Origin: Geobacter sp. FeAm09
GTDB taxonomy: Bacteria > Desulfobacterota > Desulfuromonadia > Geobacterales > Pseudopelobacteraceae
DNA length: 64,000 nucleotides
Reading direction: 5' to 3'
Assembly (NCBI RefSeq): GCF_008330225.1
Contig: NZ_CP042466.1
Span: 3,404,001-3,468,000 of the forward strand
The first letter of the stretch is position 1, and each line of letters begins with the position of its first letter. Shown piece after piece: positions 24,678-36,640 of the stretch. The translations under genes were made by a program, and so were the position numbers. The notes under the pieces were generated by a model that searched no databases, was not told the DNA's origin, and saw only the letters and a list, made by a program, of their open reading frames with translations.

Positions 24678-26651
24678 TCAGGGTATGGTGACCCGAAAGG
24701 TGGTTCCCTCCCCTTCCACGCTCGACACCTTGATATCCCCGCCGTGATCCTTGATGATGCCGTAGGAGATGGAGAGCCCCAGGCCGCTGCCGGCGTCCTT
24801 GGTGGTGAAGAAGGGGGTGAAGATCTTTTTCAGGTGCTCGGGCCTGATCCCGGGGCCGGTGTCGGAGATGGCGACCTCGCAACCGCCCAGAGGGGACAGC
24901 CCCGTGGTCTTCAGGGTCAGGACCCCCTTGTTCCCCATGGCCTGGACCGCATTCAAGATAAGGTTGGTGAAAACCTGCCGGAGTTGGTCCCCGTCCCCCC
25001 GGATCGTGGCCAGGTCCGGGGTGTACTCCCGCACCACGGTGACGGCGTCCATGGGGACCTGGTGACCGATCTGGCCGAGGATGCCGTCCAGAAGGTCATG
25101 GATGGCGACCTGTTCCTGGTGCAGCGTCTTCTGCCGGGCGAAGACCAGCAGATTGCCTACGATCTTCGCGATCCGCTCCACCTGCTCGCTGATGATCCCC
25201 ACCTCTTCCCGATTGGCGTGATCGGGCGGCAGGCACATCTCCAAAAACTCGATGTTGCCCCGGATCACAGCCAGGGGATTGTTGATCTCGTGGGCCACGC
25301 CGGCGGCGATGATGCCCAGGTCCGCCAGCTTTTCCGCCTTGGCGAGATCCGCCTGGGCCTCCAGAAGCAGCGCATTCTTCTCTTCGAGCTGCGCCGTCCG
25401 CTTCAGGACCTTCTGTTCCAGGCTGCGATTCAGCATGGTAATCTCGGACTCGCGCTGGGCCAGGGCATGGGTCATCTGGTTGAACTCCCCGGCAAGATCA
25501 CCCAGCTCATCGGCGGAGCGGACATTTATGTGCAGGTCCCGCTCGCCGCGGGCCACCCGCCGGGTGAGTTGCTCCAGCTCCTTGATCGGATCGGCCAGGC
25601 GGGTGCCGATAACGCCGGAAACCGCCAGGCCGATCAGAGAGCTGATGAAGAGGACAACGGCCAGAATGGAATTGACGTTGTTCTTCAAGACGCTGTACTG
25701 TTTTTCCAGCATCCCCACGTACAGGGAGCCGATGACCTCGCCCCGCAGGTCCACGATCGGCTCGTAGGCGGTCAGGTACCAATCGTTCACCACAAACGCC
25801 CGTCCCACCCATTTTTTGTTTTCCAAGATGACCTTGTTGTAGACCTCCTCGGAGAGTTGCGTGCCGATGGCCCTTTTCCCGTCCGATGCGTGCACGTTGG
25901 TGGCGATGCGGGTGTCGCCGAGAAAGACGGTGGCGGTGCCCACATCCTGTCCCTTGAACTTCACCCCTTCGTAGACGGTATCCTTGATCTTGTCCACCAG
26001 GTCATTGTTGTTGTTGAGCAGTTCCGCGCCGTACAACGCGCCGATGATCCTGCCGGCGCTGTCGAGGACCGGCGCCGCCGCGATCATGACCATGCCCGAC
26101 CGCTCCACGGAGCTCTGGCGTGGCCGGGAGTGGGGCGTGGTTACCACATCGATGCGCGCCTGGGCCGTCAGTTCGTCGTTTTCGGCAGCCAGTTGCCCGG
26201 GAGAGAGGACCGTGGTGCCGGCAACCGTTTTTCCCTTCAGGGCCTGATCGATGAAATAGGCGCCGGCCAGTTTGTCGCCGAAGCGGGCCGGGTTATGGGC
26301 CCGAAACAGGACCCGCCCCTCCCGGTCCACGGCCGTGAGGATGTCCAGGCGCTTCTTGTGCAGGAGGGGGGTGAGGAGCGAGGAGATGGCCGAGCGGTTG
26401 CCGGAGGCGATGGACATGGCGGCAAAGGGGTTGCCGGCGGTCAGTTCCAGTGGTTCGTCGATATGGCGCAGCTCGTTGCGGTACGCTTCCCGGGCCGAGT
26501 TCAGGTCGGTCCTGACCTTTTCCTGGGCCTGGCTGGTAATCTTGGCGTCGATGATATAGAGCCCGGTGAGGGAGCAGATGAAAAAGGCGACGAACAGCGG
26601 TGCCAGTGCCCCAACGGTCAGTTTGGCCCTGATGGGAAAACGCCGCGGCAT
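24678..26651 (-). CDS. Membrane sensor histidine kinase (cache-HAMP-HisKA)
   Basis: 657 residues. First membrane helix near 14-32, a periplasmic cache-type sensor domain to about 330, second helix near 332-352, HAMP near 353-405, coiled coil, then HisKA with phosphoacceptor His in IAAGVAHEINNPLAVIRGN. The ATPase domain has NLILNAVQAMGNKG (N box), DTGPGI (G1) and GSGLGLSI (G2). Its ATG overlaps the stop of the upstream response regulator (TGATG), so the two form a two-component pair. The signal is unknown. Confidence 0.9.
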   Translation of the reverse strand: MPRRFPIRAKLTVGALAPLFVAFFICSLTGLYIIDAKITSQAQEKVRTDLNSAREAYRNELRHIDEPLELTAGNPFAAMSIASGNRSAISSLLTPLLHKKRLDILTAVDREGRVLFRAHNPARFGDKLAGAYFIDQALKGKTVAGTTVLSPGQLAAENDELTAQARIDVVTTPHSRPRQSSVERSGMVMIAAAPVLDSAGRIIGALYGAELLNNNNDLVDKIKDTVYEGVKFKGQDVGTATVFLGDTRIATNVHASDGKRAIGTQLSEEVYNKVILENKKWVGRAFVVNDWYLTAYEPIVDLRGEVIGSLYVGMLEKQYSVLKNNVNSILAVVLFISSLIGLAVSGVIGTRLADPIKELEQLTRRVARGERDLHINVRSADELGDLAGEFNQMTHALAQRESEITMLNRSLEQKVLKRTAQLEEKNALLLEAQADLAKAEKLADLGIIAAGVAHEINNPLAVIRGNIEFLEMCLPPDHANREEVGIISEQVERIAKIVGNLLVFARQKTLHQEQVAIHDLLDGILGQIGHQVPMDAVTVVREYTPDLATIRGDGDQLRQVFTNLILNAVQAMGNKGVLTLKTTGLSPLGGCEVAISDTGPGIRPEHLKKIFTPFFTTKDAGSGLGLSISYGIIKDHGGDIKVSSVEGEGTTFRVTIP

Positions 26652-28111
26652 CAGGCATCGTCCTCCGTATCCACCGCACTGCCCCTGTCCAGCATGCCAT
26701 ACTCTTCCAGTTTCCGGTCAAGGGTCCGGCGGGCGATATTGAGGATCTTGGCCGTCCGGCTCTTGTTGCAGCCGGTTTTCTGGAATACATGGAGGATATG
26801 CTCCCGCTCCACCACGTCCAGGGGAAGGAGCTGTTCCTCCCCCCGCTGGTCGATGGCGGGAGGGGGGCTTTTCCAGACCGGCAGGTTTTCGGCCGAGATC
26901 ACCGTACCCCGCGCCAGGATGGCCGCCCGCTCGATGGCGTTTTCCAACTCCCTGATGTTGCCCGGCCAGGAGTAGGATTGCATGAGCAGCAGCGCCTCCG
27001 GGGTGAAGTTGACGAACTCTTTCTTCATCCGCTGGGAGATCCTGTGCAAAAAGTACCGGGCCAGGGGTTCGATGTCCTCGGCACGTTCACGCAGGGGGGG
27101 GAGGTGGATGGAGATGACGTTCAACCGGAAGAACAGGTCCTCGCGGAACCGCTTCTGGCGCACCTCTTCCTCCAGGTCCTTGTTGGTGGCCGCCAGAAAA
27201 CGGATATCCACGGACCGTGCCTTGGTTTCACCCACGGGGATGTAGTCCCCCTCCTGCAGGACCCGCAACAGCTTTGCCTGGATGGCGGGGCTCATGTCGC
27301 CCACCTCGTCGAGGAACAGGGTGCCGTTGTTGGCCTCCTCCAGGAGGCCCTTCTGGTGGGTCACCGCGCCGGTGAAGGCGCCGCGCACATGGCCGAACAG
27401 CTGGCTTTCCAGAAGCGTATCCGAGAGGGTGGCGCAGTTGATGGAGAGAAAGCGCTGTTCTTTCCGGGGACTCACACTGTGGATCAGGCCGGCGATCAAC
27501 TCCTTGCCGGTCCCCGACTCTCCCAGGATGACCACGTTGGCATCGCTCTGGGCCACCTGGACGGCCATTTCGTGGACCTTGCGGAACGCGTCGCTGGTAT
27601 AGACCAGATAGCCCGACGGCGCGGACTTGCCCAACTCGTCCTTCAGGGCGGAGTTTTCCTTGAGCAGTTCCTTGCGTTCCAGCACCTTGTCCAGTATCCC
27701 GAAGATCTTCTCCTTGGGAAACGGCTTGGTGACATAGTCGTACGCCCCGAGCTTCATGGCCTCGATGGCCGAGTTGATGGAGGCGAAAGCGGTCATCATG
27801 ACGACCGGAATCTCCAGCTTGAGTTCCCTGATCCGTCGGAGGATCTCGATGCCGTCCACATCGGGCATCTTCACATCCAGCAGCAAGAGGTCGCTTTCCT
27901 CCAGCGCGCGATGCTCCAGGGTGCGCAGCAGGGCCTCGCCGGAGGTGAAGATCTCCACTTCGAGTCCCTGGGCGGTCAGGATCTTGTTCAGATAGCGTAC
28001 GATTTCCACCTCGTCGTCGCAGATGACGACCCGCGCATCGTACTTTTCCGGCGCCCGCTGCGGCTTGCCGTTGGCACCAGCGGCAACACTATTATCCATT
28101 TCTAATATCAT
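26651..28111 (-). CDS. Sigma-54-dependent response regulator (NtrC family)
   Basis: 486 residues from the ATG at 28111 (a TTG at 28147 is possible; neither has a strong ribosome binding site). Receiver domain with phospho-Asp in LLLLDVKMPDVDG. AAA+ domain with Walker A GESGTGKE, the sigma-54 contact loop GAFTGA and Walker B GGTLFLDEVGDM-like NNGTLFLDEVGDM. C-terminal Fis-type helix-turn-helix CNKSRTAKILNIARRTLDRK. It should activate sigma-54 promoters in response to the kinase encoded next; targets are not evident here. It contains an intact run of eight G. Confidence 0.92.
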   Translation of the reverse strand: MILEMDNSVAAGANGKPQRAPEKYDARVVICDDEVEIVRYLNKILTAQGLEVEIFTSGEALLRTLEHRALEESDLLLLDVKMPDVDGIEILRRIRELKLEIPVVMMTAFASINSAIEAMKLGAYDYVTKPFPKEKIFGILDKVLERKELLKENSALKDELGKSAPSGYLVYTSDAFRKVHEMAVQVAQSDANVVILGESGTGKELIAGLIHSVSPRKEQRFLSINCATLSDTLLESQLFGHVRGAFTGAVTHQKGLLEEANNGTLFLDEVGDMSPAIQAKLLRVLQEGDYIPVGETKARSVDIRFLAATNKDLEEEVRQKRFREDLFFRLNVISIHLPPLRERAEDIEPLARYFLHRISQRMKKEFVNFTPEALLLMQSYSWPGNIRELENAIERAAILARGTVISAENLPVWKSPPPAIDQRGEEQLLPLDVVEREHILHVFQKTGCNKSRTAKILNIARRTLDRKLEEYGMLDRGSAVDTEDDA

Positions 28112-28256
28112 AGGTTCAATAGTACACTGCTCCGGGGTAATGGACAACTGTTAGAAATACGGCGGCCCAAATTATTCATGCCGAAAGGGCGGCGGCACCC
28201 TTATTAACCACGCGCCGGGCCGGCAGGTGCGGGCAGCGGACGATAGCGAAGCCGTA

Positions 28257-28286
28257 CAAAAAAAGAGCGGCATTGCTGCCGCTCTT
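28257..28286 (-). terminator. Intrinsic terminator of the atp operon
   Basis: On the minus strand, arms AAGAGCGGCA and TGCCGCTCTT around GCAA are followed by a run of T, 25 bases beyond the atpC stop codon. Confidence 0.9.
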
Positions 28287-28311
28287 CGGAAATGAATATC
28301 TCAAGAAAAAC

Positions 28312-28728
28312 CTATTTGCGAACCGCCTTGCCCGCAACCTGCATGCGGATCAGGGCGCGTTCCAGGGCCGCTTCGTAGACCTTGAACTGCTTGTCTTCCG
28401 CGGTCAGGTGCTTGAGCTTTTCCTCGGCGCGCCCCAGGGCGGCCTTGGCCCGCTCCACGTCGATATCCTCGGCTGCCTCGGCGGTTTCCACCAGGACGAT
28501 GATTTTGTCGTCCTTGATCTCGAAGTAGCCCCAGTTGAGGGCCATGTGCTCGACCTTGCCATCATACTTGTAGGCAAGTTCGCCGATCCTGAGGGAGGTC
28601 AGGAACGGGGCATGGCCCGGCAGGACGCCGAACTCGCCCAGCTTGCCGGTGGCGGTAACCTCTTCGACTTCTGCGTCAACCACCTTTTTGTAAGGGGTGA
28701 CGATTTCCAGTTTCATCTTTTCAGCCAT
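28312..28728 (-). CDS. atpC: F1F0 ATP synthase epsilon subunit
   Basis: 138 residues. N-terminal beta-sandwich (VEEVTATGKLGEFGVLPGHA) and C-terminal helical hairpin (DVERAKAALGRAEEKLKHL), the standard epsilon architecture. It is part of the F1 central stalk and can inhibit ATP hydrolysis. Last gene of the operon, 40 bases after atpD. Confidence 0.95.
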   Translation of the reverse strand: MAEKMKLEIVTPYKKVVDAEVEEVTATGKLGEFGVLPGHAPFLTSLRIGELAYKYDGKVEHMALNWGYFEIKDDKIIVLVETAEAAEDIDVERAKAALGRAEEKLKHLTAEDKQFKVYEAALERALIRMQVAGKAVRK

Positions 28729-28768
28729 ATATCAGTCCTTGAAAGGGGGATGCCCCCGTAAGGTTAGT

Positions 28769-30214
<1,446 letters not shown>

Positions 30215-30238
30215 TCATATAGTGATTCGGTTCTCTTG

Positions 30239-31105
30239 TTATCCTTTGATCGATTCGGCGCCGGAGATGATCTCCGTCAGCTCGGTGGTGATGGCGGCCT
30301 GACGGGCCCGGTTGTACTGGAGGGTCAGCTTGCCGATCATCTCGTTGGCGTTTTTGGACGCGCTGTCCATGGCGGTCATGCGGGCGCCGTGTTCGGCAGC
30401 CACCGACTCCAGCATGGCCTTGAAGATCTGCACCTCGATGTTCTTGGGCAGGATCTCGGCCAGAAGCTCGGCCACCGACGGCTCGTAGATGTACTCCACC
30501 GGAGTCTCGTCGGCCAGGGTCTTCTCCTCCGGTTCCACCGGCAGGAGCTGCTGGAAGGTGATGTCCTGGGACATGACCGTGCGGAAGGCGTTGAAGAGCA
30601 GGATGACCTGGTCGTACTCCTCGGCCAGGTAGCCGTCGATCACTTCGTGGGCCAGCATGGCCGCGGTCTGGTAGCTCGGCTTGGCCAGCACGTTCGGGTA
30701 GTTCTTGGTCACGGCATGGCGGTTTTTGAGCATCTCGTACCCTTTGCGCCCAACCGTCATGAGCGAAATCTGCTCGAACGCTCCCTGTTTTTCCTTGATG
30801 AAATGCTCGGCGGCCTTGCACAGGTTGCCGTTGAAACCGCCGCACAGGCCGCGGTCGGAGGTGACCACGATCAAGAGCAGCTTCTTGGCGTCGCGCTTCT
30901 CCAGAAGCGGATGCAGATCCCCTTCCAGGTTGCCGGCCAGGGACTGGAGCACTTCGGCCAGCTTGCGGGCGTAGGGGCGCGCCGCAACGACGCTTTCCTG
31001 GGCGCGGCGCAGCTTGGCGGCCGAGACCATTTTCATGGCCTTGGTGATCTGGCGCGTATTCTTTACGGATGCAATCCGTTTTTTTATGCTTTTAAGGCTT
31101 GCCAT
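30239..31105 (-). CDS. atpG: F1F0 ATP synthase gamma subunit
   Basis: 288 residues. N-terminal coiled helix ([20 protein letters not shown]) and C-terminal helix ([13 protein letters not shown]-like [20 protein letters not shown]) form the rotor shaft; the middle has [12 protein letters not shown], the family signature. Complete. Confidence 0.95.
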   Translation of the reverse strand: MASLKSIKKRIASVKNTRQITKAMKMVSAAKLRRAQESVVAARPYARKLAEVLQSLAGNLEGDLHPLLEKRDAKKLLLIVVTSDRGLCGGFNGNLCKAAEHFIKEKQGAFEQISLMTVGRKGYEMLKNRHAVTKNYPNVLAKPSYQTAAMLAHEVIDGYLAEEYDQVILLFNAFRTVMSQDITFQQLLPVEPEEKTLADETPVEYIYEPSVAELLAEILPKNIEVQIFKAMLESVAAEHGARMTAMDSASKNANEMIGKLTLQYNRARQAAITTELTEIISGAESIKG

Positions 31106-31123
31106 GTCTCAAACCGTCCTTGT

Positions 31124-32632
<1,509 letters not shown>

Positions 32633-32640
32633 GGAAGCAT

Positions 32641-33183
32641 TTACCCCTTCTGTAGTATATCTTGAATCCGTTTAAGCTGAGTTTTCACGCTGCTGTCGAA
32701 GGCCGTATCGCCGATCTGGGTCACTACGCCGCCCAGAAGGGTCTGATCAACCGTCACCTGCGGGACGACCTTCTTCCCGGTCTTCTTCTCCAGGGCTCCC
32801 TGAATGGCGGCCACCTGGGCGTCGTCCAGCGGGAAGGCGGTCCTGATGAAGGGACGAATGACGCCGGAGTGCTCATCGGCCAGTTTTTTGTAGGTCTGAA
32901 CGATCTGGTCGAGAAAGGCCACGCGGTTTTTGTCCACCAGGAGGAGCAGGAAGTTGCCCACCAGTTCGGAGCAGCCAGCCTTGGCCACCAACTCCTTCAT
33001 GATCTCTTTCTTCTGCTCGGCGGTGAAGGCGGGATTGCCGAAAGCGGCCCGCAGTTCGCCATTGGCGGCGAAGAGGCGATCAACCCCGGCCAGTTCCTCG
33101 CTGAAGCGGTCGATCAGACCGGCCTCTGAGCCAAGCTGCACCAGCGCCTTGGCGTATCGTCTCGCAATCGTATTGTTGATCAC
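32641..33183 (-). CDS. atpH: F1F0 ATP synthase delta subunit
   Basis: 180 residues. [20 protein letters not shown] at the N-terminus and [20 protein letters not shown] near the C-terminus are delta/OSCP signatures. It couples the peripheral stalk to F1. The GTG start at 33183 overlaps the atpF stop as GTGA. Confidence 0.95.
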   Translation of the reverse strand: MINNTIARRYAKALVQLGSEAGLIDRFSEELAGVDRLFAANGELRAAFGNPAFTAEQKKEIMKELVAKAGCSELVGNFLLLLVDKNRVAFLDQIVQTYKKLADEHSGVIRPFIRTAFPLDDAQVAAIQGALEKKTGKKVVPQVTVDQTLLGGVVTQIGDTAFDSSVKTQLKRIQDILQKG

Positions 33184-33794
33184 TGGATCTGTACCACCTT
33201 GTCAAGATATTCGCCGACAAACCGGTCGTGGTCGGCCTTCTGGATGGCGCCGGTCAGCTTGCCGGCGGCAAGTTCCACCGCCAGCCGGGCGGCCTCGGCA
33301 CGCAACTCGGCACGGGCCTTGAGGGTCTCCTGCTCGGCCGACTGGGCGGCCTGGTCTGCGATCTTCCGGGCGGCGACCTGTGCCTCGGCGATAATGCGCT
33401 CTTTCTCCTGCTCTCCCTCACGGATGATGGCGGCATGGAGTTCGTCGATCTCCCGGGAAGCCTGGTCGAGCTTGGCGCTGTACTCGACCAGCTTTGCCTC
33501 GGCGGCGGCTTTCCCTGCCTGGGCCTCTTTCAGGTCCTTTTCGATCTGGGCCTGACGGGCGGCCAGCGTGCCTTTGACATTGGCCTTTTTCAGGGCCCAC
33601 ACGAGGATGCCGACCAGCACGGCAAAGTTGAGCACGCGCCACCCCAGGTCCTTCATCTGGGCGGCGGCGTGATCGGCGTGCTGCGCGCCTTCGCCCCCTT
33701 CGTTGGCGAAACCGGCGGAGGCGGCCAGCACGATGACGGCGATACCGGCCAGGGAGAAGACGATTTTTTTCGTACGCTTGGATACCATCAACAT
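33180..33794 (-). CDS. atpF: F1F0 ATP synthase b subunit with N-terminal extension
   Basis: 204 residues, longer than the usual 156-170. A signal-like hydrophobic stretch near 10-28 precedes a linker (GEGAQHADHAA), then the membrane helix (WRVLNFAVLVGILVWALKKA) and a long charged coiled coil. The start at 33794 follows GGAGGAG. The b subunits with such extensions are common in Geobacter relatives, where the leader may be cleaved. It dimerises with b'. Confidence 0.9.
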   Translation of the reverse strand: MLMVSKRTKKIVFSLAGIAVIVLAASAGFANEGGEGAQHADHAAAQMKDLGWRVLNFAVLVGILVWALKKANVKGTLAARQAQIEKDLKEAQAGKAAAEAKLVEYSAKLDQASREIDELHAAIIREGEQEKERIIAEAQVAARKIADQAAQSAEQETLKARAELRAEAARLAVELAAGKLTGAIQKADHDRFVGEYLDKVVQIQ

Positions 33795-33795
33795 G

Positions 33796-34221
33796 TTACA
33801 GGCTCCTCCCCAGGATTTTCTCGCAGATGTCGCCGGACAGGGCCTCGGCCTGCTGTTTCAGCAACGCGCGGGCATCGGCGGCTTCCTTGGCCACCTTGCC
33901 GCGGATGGCTTCCAAAGAGGCGGCGGCCTCCTTGCGTGCCTTCTCCAGCACTGCCGTCTCTTCAGCCTGGGCCTCTTTGAGGGCCTCGGCCCTGCGGCCG
34001 GCGGCTTCGGTCTTGGCGTCGCGCAGACGGGCCTCGTAGCGGGCCATCTTTTCCTGGACCTCCTGATCGACGGAAGCGGCCTTTTCGCGGGCAGAGTCGA
34101 TTACCTGGCGGCGATCGGCCAGAACCTTGCGGATCGGCTTGTAGAGGAAAACGTTGAGAACGAGGACGAGAATTCCGAAGTTGATTACCTGGACAACGAA
34201 TGCCAAATTTAATTCAATCAC
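33796..34221 (-). CDS. atpF': F1F0 ATP synthase b' subunit
   Basis: 141 residues. N-terminal membrane helix (LAFVVQVINFGILVLVLNVF), then LYKPIRKVLADRRQVI and an alanine/glutamate-rich coiled coil, the b/b' pattern. First gene of the operon. Subunits a and c (atpB, atpE) are absent from the window and must be encoded elsewhere, an arrangement known in Geobacter. Confidence 0.92.
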   Translation of the reverse strand: MIELNLAFVVQVINFGILVLVLNVFLYKPIRKVLADRRQVIDSAREKAASVDQEVQEKMARYEARLRDAKTEAAGRRAEALKEAQAEETAVLEKARKEAAASLEAIRGKVAKEAADARALLKQQAEALSGDICEKILGRSL

Positions 34222-34410
34222 GACCTACCCCTTGCAGGCATGCATTAAGTGTATACTTGTATACTGTATCCACATATCGGACCTAGCTATCATATATTTC
34301 CGCATAATGTCAAGATGTATTGCAAACAAACCTGTAGGATTCTGGCGGACAGCGGTGGCGGGCACAGACCAGCGGGACGGGACCGGGTGGCTCCGGCCCC
34401 GCAGTTTTTC

Positions 34411-35265
34411 TTACAGTTCAAGCAGATCGATGATGCGGGTCAATTCGTCGGGGTCGCTGAAATGGATCTCCAGCCTCCCCCCCTTGTTTCCGACCCTGCG
34501 GATGGCGACCCGCGCCTGGAAGCGCTTCTGCAACTGCTCTTCCAGGGCGCCCATGAGCAGGTCGGGCTGCTGCGGGCGTTTGTGCGGCGCCGGGTGGGGG
34601 TTCATCTTCAGCCGCCGCACCAGATTTTCCGCCTCGCGGACACTCAGCTGGCGCTGCAGGATTTCATGGCGGGCCTTGAGGATCGACTCGGGGGCCTCCA
34701 GGGCCAGGAGGGTGCGGGCATGCCCCATGCTCATGCGCTCTTCCACGATGTCCTGCTGAACCTCGGCGGGCAGCTTGAGCAGGCGCATGGAGTTGGTGAC
34801 GCTGGTGCGGTTCTTGCCGACCCGCTTGGCCACATCCTCGTGGGAGATGCCGAAATGCTCCACCAGCGAACGGTAGGCCTGGGCCTCCTCGATGGCGTTC
34901 AGATCCTGGCGCTGGATGTTCTCGATCAGGGCCAGTTCCAGCACCGTGTCTTCGCTGGCCTCGCGGATGACCACCGGCACTTCCCTGACGCCCGCTTTCT
35001 GGGCGGCGCGCCAGCGGCGCTCGCCGGCAACGATCTCGTAGAAGTCTGCCTTTTTGGTCACCACCAGCGGCTGGATGACCCCCTGCTCGCGGATGGAAGC
35101 GGCCAGTTCATCCAGCTTGTCCGCGGCAAAATGCTTGCGGGGCTGGTTGCGGTTGGGGCGGATCTTTTCGATCGGGCAGATGAAATAATCGGAGCGCCCC
35201 TCGGGTATCTCCGCAACCTGCAGCAGCGCCGCCATCCCTCTCCCGAGGCCGCCTTTCTTAACCAT
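34411..35265 (-). CDS. parB: Chromosome partitioning protein ParB
   Basis: 284 residues. N-terminal LGRGMAALL, IRPNRNQPRKHFA, the ParB/Noc CTP-binding patch GERRWRAAQKAG, and the segment ENIQRQDLNAIEEAQAY. Central helix-turn-helix ISHEDVAKRVGKNRTSVTNS binds parS. The C-terminus is a dimerisation domain. No convincing parS palindrome (TGTTNCACGTGAAACA type) was found in the window. It starts within the last bases of parA (8-base overlap). Confidence 0.95.
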   Translation of the reverse strand: MVKKGGLGRGMAALLQVAEIPEGRSDYFICPIEKIRPNRNQPRKHFAADKLDELAASIREQGVIQPLVVTKKADFYEIVAGERRWRAAQKAGVREVPVVIREASEDTVLELALIENIQRQDLNAIEEAQAYRSLVEHFGISHEDVAKRVGKNRTSVTNSMRLLKLPAEVQQDIVEERMSMGHARTLLALEAPESILKARHEILQRQLSVREAENLVRRLKMNPHPAPHKRPQQPDLLMGALEEQLQKRFQARVAIRRVGNKGGRLEIHFSDPDELTRIIDLLEL

Positions 35266-36031
35266 TGGCTGTCTCCCTCTGGATTATTTCCCGGGCCAAC
35301 TGCAGATAACTGGCGGCACCGCGTGATGATATGTCGTAATGGATGACCGGCTTGCCGTGGCTGGGAGCTTCGGCCAGACGCACGTTGCGCGGGATGACCG
35401 CATCGAAGACCTGATCGGAAAAATGGGCCCTGATCTCCGCCATGACCTCTTTGCCCAGGTTGCCGCGGGAATCGAACATGGTGAGCAGGATGCCCTCGAT
35501 CTTCAGCAGCGGGTTCAGCCCCCTCTGGATGAGGCGGATGGTATGCAGGATCTGGGAAAGCCCCTCCATGGCGTAGAACTCGCACTGGAGCGGGATCAGC
35601 ACGGAATCGGCCAGGGTCATGGCGTTGACGGTCAAAAGGTTCAGCGATGGGGGGCAGTCGATGATGATGTAGCGGTACTGGTCCACCAGCGAGGCGAGGG
35701 CGAACTTGAGTTTCAGTTCCCGGCCGATCTCGGAGGCCAGTTCCAGTTCCGCGCCGGCAAGGTCGGAGTTGGCCGGTATGACGTGCAGGAAAGGCTGCCC
35801 GATGTCCACGATCAGGTTCTGGGCGTCGGTTTCGTTGACGAGGGCGTCGTAGATGGTCTGTTGCAGCTGGGACTTGTCGATCCCCACCCCGCTGGTCGCG
35901 TTGCCCTGCGGGTCGATATCAACCAGCAGCGTCGGCTTCTCGGCCGCCGCCAGGGAGGCGGCCAGATTGACGGCGGTGGTGGTCTTGCCGACCCCCCCCT
36001 TCTGATTGGCGATGCAGATTATCTTGGACAT
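35258..36031 (-). CDS. parA: Chromosome partitioning ATPase ParA (Soj)
   Basis: 257 residues. Deviant Walker A KGGVGKTTTAVNLAASLA at the N-terminus, Walker A' LVDIDPQGNAT and Walker B-like YIIIDCPPSLNLLTVNAM. Lengths and motifs fit chromosomal Soj rather than plasmid ParA. It works with ParB to segregate origins. The gene contains an intact run of eight G/C at the K-G-G-V codons, useful as a control for the broken homopolymer genes. Confidence 0.95.
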   Translation of the reverse strand: MSKIICIANQKGGVGKTTTAVNLAASLAAAEKPTLLVDIDPQGNATSGVGIDKSQLQQTIYDALVNETDAQNLIVDIGQPFLHVIPANSDLAGAELELASEIGRELKLKFALASLVDQYRYIIIDCPPSLNLLTVNAMTLADSVLIPLQCEFYAMEGLSQILHTIRLIQRGLNPLLKIEGILLTMFDSRGNLGKEVMAEIRAHFSDQVFDAVIPRNVRLAEAPSHGKPVIHYDISSRGAASYLQLAREIIQRETANG

Positions 36032-36228
36032 GACAGCATGGGCCTTGCCTGATGCGGATTGCGATTTATGGAGCCGAAGAGCGAAAAATTACCATAAAGT
36101 TCCCACGGTGCAAAGCATATTTTTCCGAAACGCCGTGCATGGTTTATTGACAACGGTCAAGGTTTTTCCGTCGGGCGTCCGCTAGAGTCAGGTTGATGGG
36201 ATCATGCAAGAAGCGAGGTTACCGCCAC

Positions 36229-36510
36229 ATGCAAAAAACGCTCATGCCGTTCTTTACCCTGGCAATCGGCCTGGCCGCGGCAACGGCTGCCGCGGCTTTC
36301 GAATGCAAAGTCTGCCACAGCAAGAACCCCCGCATGGTGGCCATGCACACGGCCCTTCGGGGAGAAAACTGTTTCGGTTGCCACAAGGTGGGAGACAGGC
36401 TGATGGGCAAGAGGGAGCCCAAGGACACGGAGAGCCTGCTGCGACGGAGGGTTTCCGACGCGGAATGCGTGCGCTGCCACGGGAAGAAACAGCGGGAACC
36501 GGGCCTCTAG
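36229..36510 (+). CDS. Small periplasmic c-type cytochrome, three haems
   Basis: 93 residues. Signal peptide (residues 1-22, MQKTLMPFFTLAIGLAAATA then AAA), followed by three CxxCH motifs: CKVCH, CFGCH and CVRCH. The mature protein is about 70 residues. An upstream ATG at 36193 would add 12 residues before the signal and is less likely. It lacks sequence features that would place it in the PpcA family with confidence; it is probably a periplasmic electron carrier. A repeat element begins immediately after its stop codon. Confidence 0.85.
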   Translation: MQKTLMPFFTLAIGLAAATAAAAFECKVCHSKNPRMVAMHTALRGENCFGCHKVGDRLMGKREPKDTESLLRRRVSDAECVRCHGKKQREPGL

Positions 36511-36640
36511 CGGGTTGTTGAAAAACGCCCGGGGAAGGCCGGATGCCGGACGTCCGGAACGGAGCGGCCGAGGCACGACGGCTGGTTAGCCGAGGCCGCG
36601 AGTACCGGCAACGCCGTGGACGGATTTTTCAGCAACCTGC
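36511..36640. repeat. Repeat element with GTTGnTGAAAAA inverted ends
   Basis: The left end (CGGGTTGTTGAAAAACG) and right end (GGATTTTTCAGCAACCTGC) form terminal inverted repeats around a GC-rich interior with internal palindromes. It starts at the base after the cytochrome stop and supplies the last codons and the stop of the response regulator on the minus strand. Its ends resemble those of the elements at 50.6 and 52.3 kb. Confidence 0.65.

Noticed and set aside
24744-26975. 743-codon + strand frame opposite the sensor kinase
   Set aside because: Shadow of the kinase gene, which has complete HisKA and ATPase motifs on the other strand.
34251-34264. GTATAC-TT-GTATAC palindrome upstream of atpF'
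   Set aside because: Symmetric but short and built from a self-palindromic hexamer; no regulator or second copy supports it as an operator.
34289-34313. TTGACA and TATGAT upstream of the atp operon on the minus strand
   Set aside because: The two boxes are only 13 bases apart, too close for a normal sigma-70 promoter; the true start could not be chosen.
34222-36228. Possible parS site around parAB
   Set aside because: No 14-16 bp palindrome resembling TGTTNCACGTGAAACA was found by eye.
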